This document shows positions 32,119 to 42,507 of a stretch of DNA of 58,441 nucleotides, piece by piece. A program made the position numbers and the translations under genes. Where the stretch lies: positions 1 to 58,441 of the forward strand of contig FMBT01000542.1 in assembly GCA_900095095.1 (NCBI GenBank), given 5' to 3'. The stretch is from Fragilariopsis cylindrus CCMP1102. Lineage: Eukaryota; Bacillariophyta; Bacillariophyceae; Bacillariales; Bacillariaceae. Numbering within the stretch: position 1 is the stretch's first letter; the number at the start of each line of letters is the position of its first letter. The notes below the pieces were generated by a model. It worked only from the letters and a program-made list of their open reading frames with translations, was not told the DNA's origin and made no database searches.

Positions 32119-32932
32119 CGTAGTAGTTAGTTATAAGTAGTGGTAGCTGCGAGCCCTTCTTGCTGTTAGTTGTGTTGTTGTGGCTGGATGTGCTGTTTAG
32201 TAGTAGTGCATCTGCTGTTCTTGCTGTTGTAGTTGTAATATTGGATGCGCCTTATTGAAGTTTAAAAACAACAGCCGAAGTGCCGATCTGCCTATCTACT
32301 AAGCAACGCACGTGCTTTTCAAATATAATAATTCAAAAAAAAAAAAGATTCAAAATTAATGCTGAAAGAAAAATGAGAAGGGTGGTTGTCTGGTGCGCGT
32401 GCTCGCTAGCTATAAAAAAAGATTGATGACGTCATGGGATTCTGGACATCATGGCAGGGCCAGGCAAAGAAAATTGAGTGAAAGAACCTGTTGTAAACTT
32501 CGAACGGCATTCTTTGAAAGAAACGGAGTAAAAAAAGGGTGGTGGAGTCTACAGTATCTTTTTGTTAGATAAGAATAATAGGAGGAGTGTTTGTCAATTA
32601 TATGATTATCAATTATTAAAATGAGTACGGTATGACGCAACGTCAACATGACCATACGATTTTCAATCGCACACTGATACATGTAACGAGTAACGAGCGA
32701 GGATATGTTATCGAAATCGTGGGACTCTTCTCGCAACGGAGAATTAATCATGTTAGTAATACGGAATAGCGTTTTGTTATCGAAATCGTATACGGGATAG
32801 CGTTTTATTGTATTGAGGATTCTATAAAAATCATCACATCCTAGCTTCATTGCGGATGGTTTCCACAATCGACAGTCCACAGTAGTCGACACAAAAACAC
32901 AAGGATACACACAATACAAGAAAACTTGCGAA
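32119..32932. other. Divergent intergenic region
   Basis: Promoter DNA for the thylakoid-type gene (-) and the ARM gene (+). It contains GCACGTGC (about 32309) and a TGACGTCA palindrome near 32427, a CRE-like bZIP word. A 167-codon minus frame here is treated as chance. Confidence 0.45.
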
Positions 32933-34255
32933 TTGACAACAATGGCTACCACTCAAAAAGGCAATAAGAAGACAGCAAGGAGTAGTGGTATCAGTACCGG
33001 CGTCGAAGGAGGTAATGATTCGAAACGTCCACGTACTGCTACTAGTACTACTACTACTGCTGCTACTGCTACTGCTGCTGCTGCTGCTACTGCTACTGCT
33101 ACTGCTACTGCCTCTGTCAATGAGGAAGGCACCATCAACAATAATAACCCATCACAAGCTGTTTTGCCAGAAAATATTAGTTCCGCGTCTGAATCTAATA
33201 ATATTGCGGTCGCTACCAACAACAATGACGATGACGAGGATAATAACAGAGAACTACCAACACCTGCCGAACTATCCAAAGAGTTAAGTAAGATTGTCTC
33301 TGATCGATATTCTCGTGATGAGTCTGTACGCGCACTAGAAAACCTATACAATTGGGCTTTAACAGGCGACAATGATTTCCTAAAGTTATTCTATACATAT
33401 GGCGGGATCGTGAGAGTAGTAGACTTTTTGAAGGCAACCATGGATGATGTAAATTGTGAGGGATCAATACGAATGGAATGTATCGCAGACGCAGCAGGTG
33501 TTATTGCGCAGATAGCATATCAGGAAGAAAACTTCATCAACAACGAGATTGTAGCAAAAATTGTAGCAACTCTATTGGATTGTGATGGGATAACCACTCT
33601 CATTGCTGCGAGTGAAGAATACACTGGAGAGAAAGGCGTTCCACAGCTCAAGGCCGTATGCTCTGTATGGCATGCATTCAGGAACCTCACATGTATATTA
33701 CCGAGCGATACTTTGATGATTCAAGACACAGCAATCATTATATTTGGTACAGGTATTGATATCATCTCTCTACTCAAATCCGTAGACGGTGATATTGCTT
33801 CAAAAACTCTGGAGAACGTATTTTGTAGTCTAGATAGTATTGTAAATCATGACTTCGTGACAAAGAAATACTTTCAAGATGAAAATATTCTTTCAAAATG
33901 TTTGGAGATTTTCAAAATGAATGGCACGTGGAATTTGAGAAGTTGTGAAGGATTAATAGAACACGCTGTTGACTTCTTCGACACTTGCGATATTAAATAT
34001 CTATTCGATGGGAGTTCAGATTACAAAATGATTATTCCTTTGCTAGTTGCTGCTCTCAAGAAATTTCCATTAAATGATGAAATTCGAAGCTATGTTGTCA
34101 GGATTCTTGGTGGTGCTAAAACAAAAAAAAACAGGAACACTGTATTAAGATCAGGTGTGATGGAACCTCTTATATTATTATTAGCATCAGATGAAATCAA
34201 TGATGAAGATGAGAAAAACAAAGTACGCACTCTTATTAGTAAGCTTATTGCATAG
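32933..34255 (+). CDS. Armadillo-like helical repeat protein, probably nuclear
   Basis: A single exon of 440 aa; Met at 32942 is an alternative start. The first 110 residues are disordered, with basic KGNKKTARS and SKRPRT (possible nuclear signals), Thr/Ala tracts and an acidic stretch. From PTPAELSKELSKIVSD on, paired amphipathic helices run to the end: ALENLYNWALTGDNDFLKLFY, GGIVRVVDFLKATM, IADAAGVIAQIAYQ, VCSVWHAFRNLTCI, MIIPLLVAALKKFPLNDEI, RSGVMEPLILLLAS. Length and period (about 40-45 residues) fit an ARM-type superhelix, a protein-binding scaffold. Its partner is unknown. The clean single frame contrasts with its broken neighbours. Confidence 0.75.
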   Translation: MTTMATTQKGNKKTARSSGISTGVEGGNDSKRPRTATSTTTTAATATAAAAATATATATASVNEEGTINNNNPSQAVLPENISSASESNNIAVATNNNDDDEDNNRELPTPAELSKELSKIVSDRYSRDESVRALENLYNWALTGDNDFLKLFYTYGGIVRVVDFLKATMDDVNCEGSIRMECIADAAGVIAQIAYQEENFINNEIVAKIVATLLDCDGITTLIAASEEYTGEKGVPQLKAVCSVWHAFRNLTCILPSDTLMIQDTAIIIFGTGIDIISLLKSVDGDIASKTLENVFCSLDSIVNHDFVTKKYFQDENILSKCLEIFKMNGTWNLRSCEGLIEHAVDFFDTCDIKYLFDGSSDYKMIIPLLVAALKKFPLNDEIRSYVVRILGGAKTKKNRNTVLRSGVMEPLILLLASDEINDEDEKNKVRTLISKLIA

Positions 34256-34595
34256 CATCCTTCAGAGTAGCATTATAGCACTATATTTTCATGACGTGTG
34301 TGACGATATCGTTGTTTTGTTTTATAATGTATTCACAAATAAATATAGGAACGAATCTAAGCACAACATAGTACATAATATGACAGGAAAGATACTATAT
34401 ACGAAACGTCTGCAGCAGCCATACTTCAATCTATCTATCTCGCTTTTTTCGCTCAAGTCGGAATCAACACAAAAAATACTGCATATAATACCAATATAAT
34501 TATATAAATACATAGCATTTTATTATTTCATGTGCAACTTATTATACATCATCTTGTATCATTTCAGCCATTCATTTGTATTTATTCGTGTTCAG

Positions 34596-36179
34596 TCATT
34601 CGTATTCACCGCTTTGAAAGCTTAATATAATCTCTACAACTGCACCAACTAATGCTACTACTGCAGTAAGGACACTAAGAAATAGAAATAAATAATGAAG
34701 ATATAATCTCCATTTTGGTGCAGTGGAACCATGTTTCTTATTCCACATAATGATTGGTAGTAAACATGTTGTTGGTGTAATGAAATTGCAGCTGTAATAG
34801 CAGTTAAATCATTAAACTGTGAATTGTATTATCAGTATTATAACAAAAGAGAGAGAGAGAGAGGAGAGAGAGAGCGGTAAATAAGATTGGTAGGAAATAA
34901 ATGCATTAGCATTTCCAATATATACGTATACGTATTCAGAGATGAACGATATATTATAGAGCTTGATACTTTAAACTACTTACAAATGGTATGAAAACTG
35001 CTATACAGCTGCTGCTGTAACATACACAAATCTCATACCAAAATCGATTTTCCAATTTCTTGGATGATGATCGCTATGATCCGAATCTATTGTCAAACCA
35101 GTTATATCTCTTGTTAATGTAAAGGCTGCTTGATTGTATACAGCTGCCTCTGTGGATGTTTTAATTGTCACAAATATCCATATCACATACATGGCATCTT
35201 TACTTAAAACATTATTAATACTTACTAATAAATCGGATTCCACTGAATAACCAAATGCCGCAAAGCCAATTAATGCAACCATTATATAGGCAGGATATGA
35301 AAAACTAAATGCAGCTGTGACAGCTTTTTTCATATCACTTTTTGAATCTTTTGTATTATGATCATGCAATGATGCTTGTATATCAGGTAATACAGCATGG
35401 AAACCCATATCCGAACATAATGGAACCAAATGATGACATCAATGTATAATTAAATACAGGATCTTCGGTTGCTGATAATGGTTGTTCATATACAATAGGT
35501 ATATCACTACTATCAGAATTGGTATCAATGATTGCAACAATGAACCACCAATACAGTATCCAACAATTAAAATGCTGAAAATGCACCAACCACACTCACT
35601 TGCCATGCCCGATTCAAATCAGGTAATAAGAAAGTACCATAACAATACCCGCATCCTATAGATAAAAAAGGACATATGAGAGGTGAATATAATGATTACG
35701 TAGATTGAATGAATGGATGAATGGATCGTTTTATTTGATTTCGATTTCGATTTGTTTCGTTTCAATTCGTTTCATTCATGTATAAACTTACAATAATCAA
35801 CCACCATGTCACACTTAGATTTTGTATACCATCTAATGAATCAATGGTTGCTAATGATTGGCCACCAATTAATATCATCACAGCTGTAGTTGGAAAAAAA
35901 ATTAAAAATTGGCAGGACGTACCGTAAATCTAGAATATCCAATACCCATTATATTATCGGTTATATCACTATAGGTACCCTGTCCCTTTTCTTGTAAATT
36001 AATTAATATATTGCTGTATAATAACAATATCCACTGATACATGTTATAAATATTGATGCTAATACCATAGGAAGGAGAAGTAGGAGAACGGAGTAGGAGA
36101 ACGAAGAGAGTAGAATGTTTAAGGAAAAAGAAGGATAGAACATGTGTTTGTGTGAGTGTACGTTCATGCCGTGTGTGTG

Positions 36180-36227
<48 letters not shown>

Positions 36228-36763
36228 ACGAGAAGATCGAAAGAATAGAACTTACCACCGTACCAACCTAAATAGGATGTTGCATATGGGAAACCTAATA
36301 TACCTGTACCAATTATTGTAACAATCGAATGATAAAATGCATGTAACCAAATATAGTTGGAATGTTGTTGTTGTTGTTGTTGTCGTCCTTCTTCTATTAT
36401 TATTTCAGATGATGATGTTTCTGATAGATGATCTTCATCATTATAATCAGCAATTCCATCAGTAACATTTATTTTTGGATGTCCTTCTTCTTCAAATGAT
36501 GATTCGTCTTCAGATGATTCATTATTTTCTTTGCCTTTATTACCGTCATCGTCGCCGTCTTTCCCATTCATATTCAATGCTGTCTTTTCAACATCAATTG
36601 TTGTTGTTGTTGTTGTTGTCACCATACCATCGGACGGCACATCAATTCTTTTCTTACTATCAACGACGCTCATCATGATTCCTGCTCTTTCGTTGTTGTT
36701 GTTGTTTGTAAGTTCCTTTTCGATTTCGATTTTTCTATATTTGATTATATTTTTATTTGACAT
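34596..36763 (-). CDS. AAAP-family amino-acid transporter, several introns, multiple frameshifts
   Basis: Exon 1 (36763-36256) has a disordered acidic head, then HSIVTIIGTGILGFPYATSYLGWYGG, the first-span signature of amino acid/auxin permeases. Further exons follow through GT-AG introns: ASIFITCISGYCYYTAIY (from 36058), LINLQEKGQGTYSDITDN, VMILIGGQSLATIDSLDG, CGYCYGTFLLPDLNRAW, NYTLMSSFGSIMFGYGF, DIQASLHD, AFSFSYPAYIMVALIGFAAFGY, MRFVYVTAAAV, IAVFIPF, FNDLTAITAAISF, TPTTCLLPIIMWNKKHG and a final span ending GAVVEIILSFQSGEYE (stop 34598-34596). About eleven spans, symporting amino acids with protons. At least five one-base shifts are needed, yet conserved features continue on both sides of each. 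Confidence 0.75.
36178..36230 (+). repeat. (GT)n(GA)n compound microsatellite in a transporter intron
   Basis: About fourteen GT units then about nine GA units, inside the first intron of the AAAP gene. A second GA tract lies at about 34849-34874 in a later intron. Confidence 0.85.
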
Positions 36764-37418
36764 GATTGTTGTGAGTGTTGTGATGTCATGTGCAGTAGTA
36801 GGACCTAGTGTCGTACGGATACCTGATTAGCCTTTTCTTTGGGCGTTACGCCACCGTCAGATTCGAATAAAGCAAGATTGATCTATTAAGTACTTTGAAG
36901 TAAGATAGAGAGATGTGTGATGTGATTATTTTTTTATCGAGTGCGTATTAGTGGCGTATCTTTTTCTTCTCGACAGCACCGTTCTTAAAAAGAAGTCATT
37001 CCCAGTTTGATTGTCAGAAGCGCTACAAGGTACTGCCTCTGTGCATTTTACATATTGTTGGTGATACGAATGAGTTCAAAACTTCAAAAATTTCTTTGTG
37101 ACGTCTTATGTGGCTGACACGTGCATAATCTTCGCTCATTCAGCTCAATCCAACAGTAAGTAAGGCCCAAAGTAGTAAAGAAGTTGGCTACCGGTAGTAG
37201 AATGATTTTTTTTTGACACGATATGATGGGATTGATTCACGATACTGCTGTTATGTAATTTTAGAGTGCGCCAATGTAGAGAATGTGCAAATTGATTAAC
37301 CCATTCAACAGATGATGCCTAGCTAGTTGTACAAAAGCACTAACTACTCAGCACTCTCGATAATCGAATTATAGCATAACTAGACCGTCCAGGACAGTGA
37401 AGTATTTCCGTTGCCATT
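36764..37418. other. Divergent intergenic region
   Basis: Shared upstream DNA of the transporter (-) and the PPR-like gene (+). CACGTG occurs at 37118-37123. No gene seen. Confidence 0.45.
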
Positions 37419-38543
37419 ATGATATGCCGCACCATTAATACTGCGGTCTCATGCTCCTTATTACGCCGCTGTAAGAATTATTATGTCAGTTTGACGTTGT
37501 GTTTGACGATCATACTTCTTGTCAAAGAAGGATCAGATGCATTTTTCGTGACGCCATCATCATTACATCAGCATCAGCATCAACATCATAGATTATTCGT
37601 GCATCCGCCCAATAATAATAAAGGCAAAGGCAGTCCTAGTTTCGGTCGTCTTGAATCTTCCTACAAAAGAATAAAAGTAGATCCACCAAAAGATTTGAAA
37701 GTGATGACACCAGATGAGGTCGCTGAATCTCTTGAAACTATATTAAAAGAACAACGAAACGATGCGTGTGAACAAGCCTATATCGGGTCATTGGATGCAT
37801 GGATGGTCGCTTCCAATAAAGCTAAAATAAAAAAGGGAGAAGACAACAAAGCAGGAAAAAATAATGATACTAGCAGGATCGTCGAGTATGGGAAACGAAT
37901 GGAAGATGTCCTGACATTGATGGAGAAAAACTGCGCCAGTGGGACGACGATCGACGCTTATGCAACTGTCATTCATCTGTACGTATGTGGAAAGGAATCA
38001 TATGCAGCTTTGAGAGTACTTCGACGAATGGAAAATCAACTATTAATACAAGAGCAGCAGCAGCAAGCAGGTAGTAGTACAATCACCGGTGGTGGCGACG
38101 ACAGTAGTAAGTGGCAAAGTAATAATTTCAAACTAAGACGTATTCAATACAATCGAGTATTACAAGGTTTAGTTTCGACCTCCGACACTAATCCCTTACA
38201 TCTAAAGACCGCTATTCAATTGTTGATAAGTATGTCGTTGCAAGAAGAGTTTCTATACCCACAACCTGCTGCTGGATCTATGGAACCATCATTTTCACCT
38301 ACTAATATCACGCCCGATGCGAAATCATTTGCAATGGTACTGGTAGCGATGATAATGACCCAAGAGGAGGAGGACGACGTCAAAGATGACGAATTATTGG
38401 TGACGCTAATTGACCAAGCAAAGAAACTGGATCAATTGAATGACTATCTTTTGAAGAAGATAGATCGTGCGATGGTTAGTAGTAGCGGCAACAATAAAGA
38501 ACGCTTTGACATTATCAAACAAAGAATTAGTCTACACAACTAA
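37419..38543 (+). CDS. PPR-like RNA-binding protein, probably plastid-targeted
   Basis: A single exon of 374 aa. A hydrophobic signal (VSLTLCLTIILLVKEG) is followed by SDAFFVTP, a plastid-type Phe motif, and a His/Gln-rich linker. The body has pentatricopeptide-like helix pairs: TIDAYATVIHLYVCGKESYA-ALRVLRRME, RIQYNRVLQGLVS...KTAIQLLISMSL, PDAKSFAMVLVAMIM...LVTLIDQAKKL. Two to four degenerate repeats are visible. Such proteins bind organelle RNA and affect its processing or translation. The target is unknown. Confidence 0.6.
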   Translation: MICRTINTAVSCSLLRRCKNYYVSLTLCLTIILLVKEGSDAFFVTPSSLHQHQHQHHRLFVHPPNNNKGKGSPSFGRLESSYKRIKVDPPKDLKVMTPDEVAESLETILKEQRNDACEQAYIGSLDAWMVASNKAKIKKGEDNKAGKNNDTSRIVEYGKRMEDVLTLMEKNCASGTTIDAYATVIHLYVCGKESYAALRVLRRMENQLLIQEQQQQAGSSTITGGGDDSSKWQSNNFKLRRIQYNRVLQGLVSTSDTNPLHLKTAIQLLISMSLQEEFLYPQPAAGSMEPSFSPTNITPDAKSFAMVLVAMIMTQEEEDDVKDDELLVTLIDQAKKLDQLNDYLLKKIDRAMVSSSGNNKERFDIIKQRISLHN

Positions 38544-39180
38544 TTGAGATACATTTGCGGATATCTTCTATAGAAAATGGTGGCGGTTGAACGCTTCAAT
38601 CAGGAGGATGAATAGCTCATAGGCCAGTTCGTCCCTTTAAATGGTTGTATGCTTGTTCCATCTACCATTAAAGTCAAACTTCTTTGTCATATCGTAGAAC
38701 CAACTGTGATTGATAGTATGATATAAGAAATACAAAAAAATTGTGTAGTTATTAACGTAGCCTTAATTATCTACTATTAGTAGGCTATGTCCGGTTTCAG
38801 TCCTGACCTCTTAAAACGAGCTAGAGATTGGAAGAAGTGCAATAATTTGAGGTATCATATTAAAGAATAGATGCATTACATCTTCATTCAAGCCGCATGG
38901 AACCATTTCGTTGACCCTGTAAGCACACACAAGAGGAAGGTGTTATATTTACAGCATTAAATGCAGCTTTTTTTATTTTGGTACCACGTTCCCCGATTAA
39001 TCCAATTTTGTTAAAATTATATTACAATTTATTTGTTCTGTCCCAGTGCCTGTCACTTAATGATAAAGCAACAGCTTTTTGTGTTGTAAAATTCCCCCCT
39101 TCCCCACTCATGCAGTATACGTAATAGCCAACACAGCCGTTACATCTTTTTTACATACCGTGTACGTCGCTTTTTATTTT
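38544..39180. other. Intergenic between convergent genes
   Basis: AT-rich 3' flanks; no repeat array, tRNA or open frame of note. Confidence 0.5.
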
Positions 39181-42100
39181 TTAAGGAATATGATTATAAT
39201 TCATATGATTAGTATTCATACTATTCATATTATTCATAGCAATAATATTTTTACCTGCTCTTCCAGCACTATCTAGATCTTTTGTATATACTTTTTGTAA
39301 ATACTTCAATGATTGTTTTTCACGACATGGATCACATTTTGTTGCCATACCATTATTACAAAATGCTGTCCAACAACGGAAATTTTTGCATCCCTTACAC
39401 CATTTTAATTCTAATGTTGTTTCATCTACTGGTATAGTTGGTGTTGTTGTTTGCATTGAAATAGTGGATTCATTTGTTGTTGCTGGTGGTGCTGGTGTGA
39501 TTACATTCCATACCACATTCGTATCACACCAGGAACATACACCACGATTTTGATTTGGTATAAATATATCACCCTTTCTATATTCGTTCGAGGAACGATT
39601 GCACTGACGTCGTTCACCACACATAACACAAAACCGTACATGTTTATTCTTATTGGGGTGCTTACTATAATATGCATCTAATTTTTCATCTACCGAGGAC
39701 GGTTGTTTTTGTTTCTCATCTATGGCCTTTTCATTTTCACTGCATGCGGTAGAAGACGTATTATAGGATGTTGGTTCATCAGTAGCAGGAGGAAGGATGG
39801 TACCATCATCGCCATTACCAACCGGTATACCCGTATGGGACGAGAAATTACGTAACGTATTAAATTCTGGTACATCAGCAGCAGTTCTGTCCCGATTGAC
39901 TGTTGGATCATCCAATGGATAACGTGACAGTGTGGGAACTAATATGGAAGCAACGCATGGCAGGAATTGGCAATTAGAGGGTTAGGTATATACGTTACGG
40001 GTTGAAGTAAATAAAAAACGTGAACGAACGGACGGACCGTTTGTTGTTATTACTGTTGCATGGATATTGGATAATCTTAACTTTAAAACTTACTACATTT
40101 TGTCATTAAGTTACGTTTCAATAATGGTTTACGTCTACGTTCTTCCATTTTAACATCTTTCACTGCCTTTTGTCTTATATATTTTGCCCGTACCGATTCT
40201 GATCCACTATTACCACATGATGATGATATCCGTGCTACTGCTGTTGCATAATCGCTCGACGACGATAATGTTGGTGATCCACAACTGCTCGTCCTTTTCG
40301 TTTTTGAAGTAGTAGAATAAGACGAGGGTGTTGATGACATCGAGGACACCGAGGATATACGCCTTTTCAGTTTGCCATAACCAGCGTCGGCGTTGGTGGC
40401 CGTTGATGCTGCTTCTGGTGGTGGTGGTGCTGCTGCTGCGCTGCTGTTGTTCTATTCCCTGTATTTATATTATTCTCGTTAGTAGATGATAAAGCTGGTG
40501 ATGATGCCGTAGTAGGAGTTTTTCTTACTGTAACGTCCTTGGTAATTTCAAGCTCTTCTAGATCCAATTTTGTTATAAAGACAGCTTGTTCTTCTTCTAA
40601 CTCGTACCAAAATGATTCATCATCATCATTATTGTTGGTATTGTTGTTGTTAGTTTCATCCTCATCATCATCTTCGACAACTTGGTTGTTCTTATTCGTT
40701 GTTCTTCCATTCTCACCACTATTAACCACTGCCACTATACCAACTTCTTTACGTGCTAAGAATCGACCACAATTGGATGTAACATTCCGTACCAATTCTA
40801 AACAAATTTCTGTACGTTCTTTTGCATCTTGTTCATAAGTACAATATTCTTCAATAGTATCACCGATTAATTCAAGGTATATAATATTACCACAATTCTT
40901 TGATAACAGTAAATTCTTCTCATCATCACTCTTATTATTATTACTACTACTATTATTATTATCATTGTCTATTGCTGCAGATTCTTTATTTCCAATAATA
41001 GGAGGCTTTTTTTGAGATAAAAGATGCCATCATCACAGAGTACATCTAATTTACGTATATCATCATTGGTAATAGCAGTACGACCAGCCTTATTATTACC
41101 ACCATTATCAGATTTAGCTTTAGCTTTACCTTTAGCCTCACGATCATTATTGCGTGTTAGAACGGCAATACTACTAGCAATATGGCTAGTACCCATTGCC
41201 GCAGCGGTCGTGTCACGATTATCACTTGCTGGTGCTGTTGCTGTTGGTGTTGTGGTTGTTGTCATTCTATTTCTTCTTGCAATTTCTTGTAACAATAAAC
41301 GTTGTTGTTGTTCATTATGTTGTTGCTGCTGTTGATGTAGTTGTTGCTGTTGCTGTAGTAAATGATAATGATGATTTTGTAGCACAGCATTATTGATATT
41401 ATTATAATTATGATGACGTGGATGATGATGTGAAAGCATCTGATGATGATTCTGCTGTGGACGATTATTATTGTGTACATTATTCGCATTTGCATTTGCA
41501 TCTGCATTTGCAGCAATCATTGTCGTTTGACGCATATCATTCATTTTAATCTTCATTCTCATAGAATTTGCTGCTTCCTCTTCTATAGATCTACGTTTCG
41601 TTGTCATTATCATCATTTTAGAATCCGACAATGCTGAGGTTGATGCTGTTGCTCCGGTAGTTGTATTTGGAGTACCTCTAGTAATACTACTAGGTGAATG
41701 ACCACCACAACTAGTAGTAGCATTAGACAATGATAGTAAACGTATTTGTACACGATTTTGTATATAATCTATCATTTGTTTATTTGGTGTATATATTGAT
41801 TGTGGAAATATATGATTGATATGTATCCGACTAGCATCATCTTCGGAACTTTTTAAACTTTGAAGAACTTTTAATTGAAATAAATATTCTTTATATTCAT
41901 TGCATATCATAGATATTTTTGGTTCCAATAATGTATAACGTGAATCGGTAATTAAACAATGCATAATACGTAACTCATCATCAAAGAAATCAATATTTGG
42001 TTTTAAATTACTTGATAATGATCGACGTGATGAACCATTTCTGCCATCATCAGATATAGTAGTAGTTTTTATAGCATGTGGTGGAAAGAAATAAAAATCA

Positions 42101-42507
42101 TCACGTAGTTGATTACCTTGTGTTTCTAATATCCAACCTAATGCATGTAACTTGTTCCATATGATTTGCCAAAATAGAAATCTTTCAATTAATATCATAT
42201 TTGAAGTAGTACCTGGTAATAAAAGTATACCTGTATCATTAATATCATAGGTTGTTCGTTTCCGTGACATCAAATTAATATCAGTAGTACCACTACATAT
42301 TTCATTATCTTGCATCATAGTAGTAGCAGATGTAGATGCAGTACCAGCAGTACCACTACCACTACGTCCTCTTCCTCTTCCTATCGCTGTTGCTGTTGCT
42401 GATGATTCTACTGCTGATGCATAGGACGAGGGATCATAATTATTCGTAGTCACATTCACATTCGCAGCGAGGTTATGGTTCAATAAGGGGGAGGACAAGG
42501 ATGGCAT
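39181..42507 (-). CDS. Large DUF6824-like / CxxC-rich putative nuclear regulator, frame-broken
   Basis: The first frame (42507-40969) contains FLFWQIIWNKLHALGWILE-DDFYFFPP, a W/GW..E..FYF.PP module common in diatom proteins, then long Gln/His/Asn tracts. A shift near 41000 continues into LSQKKPPIIGNKESAA, CGNIIYLELIGDTIEEY, RTEICLELVRNVTSNCGRFLARK and FWYELEEEQAVFI, the order of a DUF6824 domain (GN, helix with K/R, GGRFL, W..v). A second shift near 40400 leads to RKPLLKRNLMTKC; the intron 40093-39939 (155 bp, GTAAGT...TTAG) joins IPTLSRYPLDDPTV. The end carries CVMCGERRQC, CSWC, CKGCKNFRCW and CDPC, likely zinc-binding. Probably a DNA-binding or chromatin factor. Confidence 0.55.

Noticed and set aside
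32449..32952. 167-codon minus-strand frame upstream of the ARM gene
   Set aside because: It overlaps the promoter and start codon of the ARM gene and has no domain, signal or splice context.
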